A stretch of 64,000 nucleotides of DNA from Ctena decussata (lineage: Eukaryota > Mollusca > Bivalvia > Lucinida > Lucinidae). The DNA lies in NCBI GenBank assembly GCA_963989385.1, contig OZ022511.1, positions 25,600,503 through 25,664,502 on the forward strand, read 5' to 3'. Position numbers and translations under genes: made by a program. The notes under the pieces are model-generated. The model ran no database searches and had not been told where the DNA came from. It saw only the letters and a list, made by a program, of their open reading frames with translations. The stretch's first letter is position 1. Each line of letters begins with the position of its first letter. This document shows, in pieces, positions 63,516 through 64,000 of the stretch.

Positions 63516-64000
63516 GTAAATATCTCATTATCAAACCCTTTTTAGCTATCTAGACGATCTGGGCCCAGGATACAATCATTCCTTAAATTTAAGGTCACTT
63601 TGACTTTGAGGAAGGTAATTTGTGACACGAAAATAAGCGTTCGATAAGTATTTTTCGAAATACATGTACGTGTAGTTTGGTGTTTAACTGATTGAGTACA
63701 TCCCAAAAGGGGTCAAGAGCTTAAAATTTAATAATTATTATTAGCATAAAATTATAAAACACACCTTATTTCATACCTTAAAGTTAAACTGACCTTAAAT
63801 TTAAGGAGCGATTGTAATTCTGGCCCAGGTTCAAACTCAGTCTTGAAGATAAGGGGGGAAATTTCGCCCTAAAAATCTGTATTTAAATCAACTTGAAAAT
63901 GGCAGTTTTTGCGTGATCCTACTGACAATTGTCATAGAAATGTAATACGAAAGAAAACTCAAATACATTAGAGGTAGGTTCCTGAACTAAGGATACAAAT
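63516..64000. other. Possible intron; no feature seen
   Basis: AT-rich, with inverted short words (CCTTAAATTTAAGGTCA and ACCTTAAATTTAAGG near 63585 and 63795). If 63412-63515 is an exon, this is intron. Confidence 0.4.

Overview
This is a repeat-dense, AT-rich eukaryotic window. Dispersed foldback elements, satellite-cored elements and split genes with long repeat-filled introns point to a marine invertebrate, most probably a bivalve mollusc (inference from repeat style, not from a marker gene). There is no bacterial, viral or organellar gene order, no rRNA and no CRISPR array.

Host genes, all on the + strand. The clearest is a five-exon gene at 40288-56432. I assembled it by hand from splice sites whose reading phases agree at every junction. 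It predicts a 734-residue single-pass membrane glycoprotein: signal peptide, about 260 residues of cadherin-like ectodomain, an R-F-K-R furin-type site, a long Thr-rich mucin stalk with four 28-residue repeats, one membrane helix and a 15-residue tail. A second gene of the same general plan (phase-1 exon start, R-F-K-R, Ser/Thr stalk, membrane helix) is represented by its 3' exons at 15892-17396. A Ser/Thr-rich exon at 63412-63515 may begin a third.

Region by region. 0.6-7 kb: satellite-cored elements, a decayed LINE and foldback elements. 7.6-12.6 kb: eighteen 280-bp units with tRNA-like heads, arranged as an 11-unit array facing a 7-unit inverted array. 13.0-13.6 kb: a foldback element with a hammerhead ribozyme motif in each inverted arm. 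15.9-17.4 kb: first mucin-like gene. 17.9-27 kb: foldback elements, satellite-cored elements and a perfect 76-bp palindrome. 27.8-29.4 kb: a LINE split by another LINE. 30.0-34.7 kb: a decayed Ty3/gypsy LTR retrotransposon. 35.9-38.1 kb: a TIR element and a LINE remnant. 40.3-56.4 kb: the five-exon gene, with a satellite-cored element, a SINE, a mariner-like non-autonomous element, two copies of a large foldback and a LINE in its introns. 57-63 kb: two more LINE copies of one family, each broken by a SINE. 63.4 kb: the isolated exon.

The most notable signals are the paired inverted hammerhead ribozymes, the inverted tRNA-headed satellite, the pair of furin-site mucin-like membrane genes, and the shared layout of four unrelated satellite-cored element families (terminal hairpin plus a 145-160 bp tandem core, as in bivalve pearl elements or Helentron-associated elements).
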